This document shows, one piece after another, positions 22,293-23,666 of a stretch of 23,666 nt of DNA. Made by a program: the position numbers and the translations under genes. Under the pieces are notes generated by a model. That model was not told where the DNA came from. It worked only from the letters and a program-made list of their open reading frames with translations, and searched no databases. The stretch is from DASUAO01 sp046484625 (GTDB lineage: Bacteria > Actinomycetota > Acidimicrobiia > IMCC26256 > PALSA-555), in assembly GCA_046484625.1 (NCBI GenBank), contig JAWOIO010000047.1:1-23666 (forward strand), written 5' to 3'. How positions within the stretch are numbered: position 1 is the stretch's first letter; the number at the start of each line of letters is the position of its first letter.

Positions 22293-23108
22293 GTGCGGGT
22301 CGTGACCACCGACGGGGTGTCCCTCGTCGTCGAACAGCAGGGTGTGGGACCGCCGTTCCTCATGGTGCACGGGTTCACGGGGGCCAAGGAGGACTTCGCC
22401 GACCACGCACCGTGCTTCGCTCGGCACAGCACGGTGATCACCTACGACCTGCGCGGGCACGGCGAGAGCGACCACCCCGGTGAGCTCGCGGCCTACTCGT
22501 TCGATCTCCTCACCGCGGATGCCCTGGCCGTCGCCGATGCGTGCGCGGCCGATCGGTTCGTGCTGCTCGGACACTCGATGGGCGGCATGGTGGCGCTCCG
22601 GGTCGTGCTCGAACACCCCGAGCGCGTCGCGGGCCTGGTGCTGATGGACACCGCCCCCGGGAAGCCGCAGGGCGTCGACACCGACATGGCCGAGGTGGCG
22701 GCGCAGCTCGCGCTCGAGGACGGCATGGCCGAGCTCCGGCGCCTCCTCGACGCCGCCAACCCGCTGGGCTCGGAGGCCGACCAACGCGTGCGCGCGGAGC
22801 GTCCGGGGTACGCGGAGTTCGGGGAGCGCAAGTGGGCGGCGGTGGAGCCAGCGGCGTACGCGGCGCTCCTGCGCGAGATCGTGCACCAGCAGGACCAGCT
22901 CGACGCGATGCGCGAGATCACGTGCCCGACGCTCGTCATCGTCGGTGAGCAGGACGAGCCGTTCCTCGAGGACTCCTACGCGATGGTCGAGGTGATCGAC
23001 GACGCCGAGCTCTTCGTGGTACCCCGAGCAGGGCACTCGCCGCAGTTCGAGAACCCCGACGTGTGGTATCCCGCCGTCGACGGGTTCGTGAGGGAGGTCA
23101 CGACATGA
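22293..23108 (+). CDS. Alpha/beta-fold hydrolase
   Basis: A 271-residue protein with a complete triad: Ser95 in GHSMGG, Asp221 in GEQDEPF and His248 in AGHSPQFE. The oxyanion-hole motif MVHGFTG lies at 24-30, and YDLRGHGES at 51-59 is typical. The lid region (about 125-195) is variable. Hydrolysis of an ester or C-C bond is likely; the substrate cannot be told. GTG 22293 follows GAGGGAGG. The stop overlaps the start of a TPP-dependent enzyme, as seen for hydrolase and decarboxylase pairs in catabolic or biosynthetic pathways. Confidence 0.92.
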   Translation: MRVVTTDGVSLVVEQQGVGPPFLMVHGFTGAKEDFADHAPCFARHSTVITYDLRGHGESDHPGELAAYSFDLLTADALAVADACAADRFVLLGHSMGGMVALRVVLEHPERVAGLVLMDTAPGKPQGVDTDMAEVAAQLALEDGMAELRRLLDAANPLGSEADQRVRAERPGYAEFGERKWAAVEPAAYAALLREIVHQQDQLDAMREITCPTLVIVGEQDEPFLEDSYAMVEVIDDAELFVVPRAGHSPQFENPDVWYPAVDGFVREVTT

Positions 23109-23666
23109 GCGACCCATCGACCCCGCCCCCCGATGGTGGCTACCTCGCGGCAGCCACCCTGCGGGCCCACGGCGTCGACACGATGTTCACCCTCTCCGGG
23201 GGACATCTCTTCCCCCTCTACGACGGGTGCGTGAAGACCGATCTCAGGCTCGTCGACACCCGTCACGAGCAGACCGCGGCGTTCGCGGCCGAAGGGTGGG
23301 CCAAGGTGACGCGTCGAGTGGGCGTCGCCGCGCTCACGGCCGGACCCGGGGTCACCAACGGCATCAGCGCGCTGACCAGTGCGCACTTGAACGGGTCTCC
23401 GATGTGCGTGATCGGCGGGAGAGCACCTTCGGCGCGTTGGGGGGTCGGGTCCCTCCAGGAGCTCGATCACATCCCGATCGTGGCGCCCGTGACGAAGACG
23501 GCCGGGACGCTCGACCATGCCGACGCGATCCCGGGTGGACTCGCCGACGCGCTACGCAGCGCGTGCACACCGCACCGGGGTCCCGTGTTCGTCGACGTCC
23601 CGCTCGACGCCTGGGGACCGTCGGACGCCGCCGTACCCCCCGCGCCGGACGCGGGCACGCTCGCGG
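23105..23666 (+). CDS. Thiamine pyrophosphate-dependent enzyme, N-terminal part (cut by window edge)
   Basis: 187 residues are visible before the edge; the family is about 540-580. They form most of the N-terminal PYR domain of the acetolactate synthase group: MFTLSGGHLFPLYDG, then VDTRHEQTAAFAAEGWAKV with the conserved Glu that activates TPP, then ALTAGPGVTNGISALTSA and NGSPMCVIGG. Decarboxylases and carboligases of this group cannot be told apart from this part alone; acetolactate synthase, oxalyl-CoA decarboxylase-like and benzaldehyde lyase-like enzymes are all possible. ATG 23105 overlaps the hydrolase stop by four bases. Confidence 0.9.
   Translation, partial: MSDPSTPPPDGGYLAAATLRAHGVDTMFTLSGGHLFPLYDGCVKTDLRLVDTRHEQTAAFAAEGWAKVTRRVGVAALTAGPGVTNGISALTSAHLNGSPMCVIGGRAPSARWGVGSLQELDHIPIVAPVTKTAGTLDHADAIPGGLADALRSACTPHRGPVFVDVPLDAWGPSDAAVPPAPDAGTLA

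Noticed and set aside
1..23666. Mobile island, defence system, prophage or CRISPR locus
   Set aside because: No transposase, integrase, nuclease, helicase, toxin-antitoxin or repeat array was seen. Base composition is even across the window apart from short promoter regions.

Overview
This is a GC-rich, gene-dense bacterial segment, visibly around 70% G+C. The strongest taxonomic signs are a WhiB-type iron-sulfur regulator, a wax-ester/diacylglycerol acyltransferase, a PAC2-family protein and many leaderless genes. Together these place it in the Actinomycetota. A deep lineage such as Acidimicrobiia is my inference from gene content, not something I could prove. I saw no tRNA, rRNA, CRISPR array, insertion sequence, phage gene or origin. 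No stretch longer than about 170 bases lacks a gene.

Layout. (1) 1-971: the 3' end of glnD (PII uridylyltransferase), then a Nudix hydrolase to 1676. (2) 4512-1692, minus strand: an operon of AidB-type acyl-CoA dehydrogenase, an unrecognised 183-residue protein and pyrE. (3) 4577-6019: a small lipoprotein and a secreted LPETG-anchored protein. (4) 6074-8955: wax-ester synthase/DGAT coupled to an amidase. (5) About 9044-11592: a metallo-beta-lactamase-fold hydrolase coupled to an M20 metallopeptidase. (6) 12945-11612, minus: PAC2 protein and SRPBCC protein. (7) 13591-12992, minus: a CaiB-type CoA-transferase pseudogene with two internal deletions. (8) 13744-15362: ABC-2 type exporter ATPase and permease. 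(9) 17762-15388, minus: ACAD10-like phosphotransferase, two CrcB fluoride channel subunits and an ArfB-type ribosome rescue factor. (10) 18202-17855, minus: whiB; divergent from it, a LysR-type regulator at 18372 and a small LapA-like membrane protein. (11) 22230-19609, minus: flippase-like membrane protein, Aur1-type PAP2 phosphatase and a VOC protein. (12) 22293 to the right edge: alpha/beta hydrolase coupled to the start of a TPP-dependent enzyme.

How it works together. Ten gene junctions are 4-base stop/start overlaps (ATGA, GTGA or TTGA), so most of the window is built from short translationally coupled operons. Eight start codons or start regions sit 5-8 bases downstream of a TAnnnT hexamer, the signature of leaderless transcription. 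The theme is central and lipid metabolism (acyl-CoA, wax ester/TAG, CoA-transferase, lipid phosphatase) plus housekeeping (nitrogen signalling, pyrimidines, ribosome rescue, fluoride export). It does not look like a mobile island or a defence locus. The most notable items are a 14-bp duplication that seems to have turned a leaderless start into a tiny upstream ORF, a symmetric divergent promoter, a doubly deleted pseudogene whose reading frame happens to reconnect, and an orphan gene locked into the pyrE operon.
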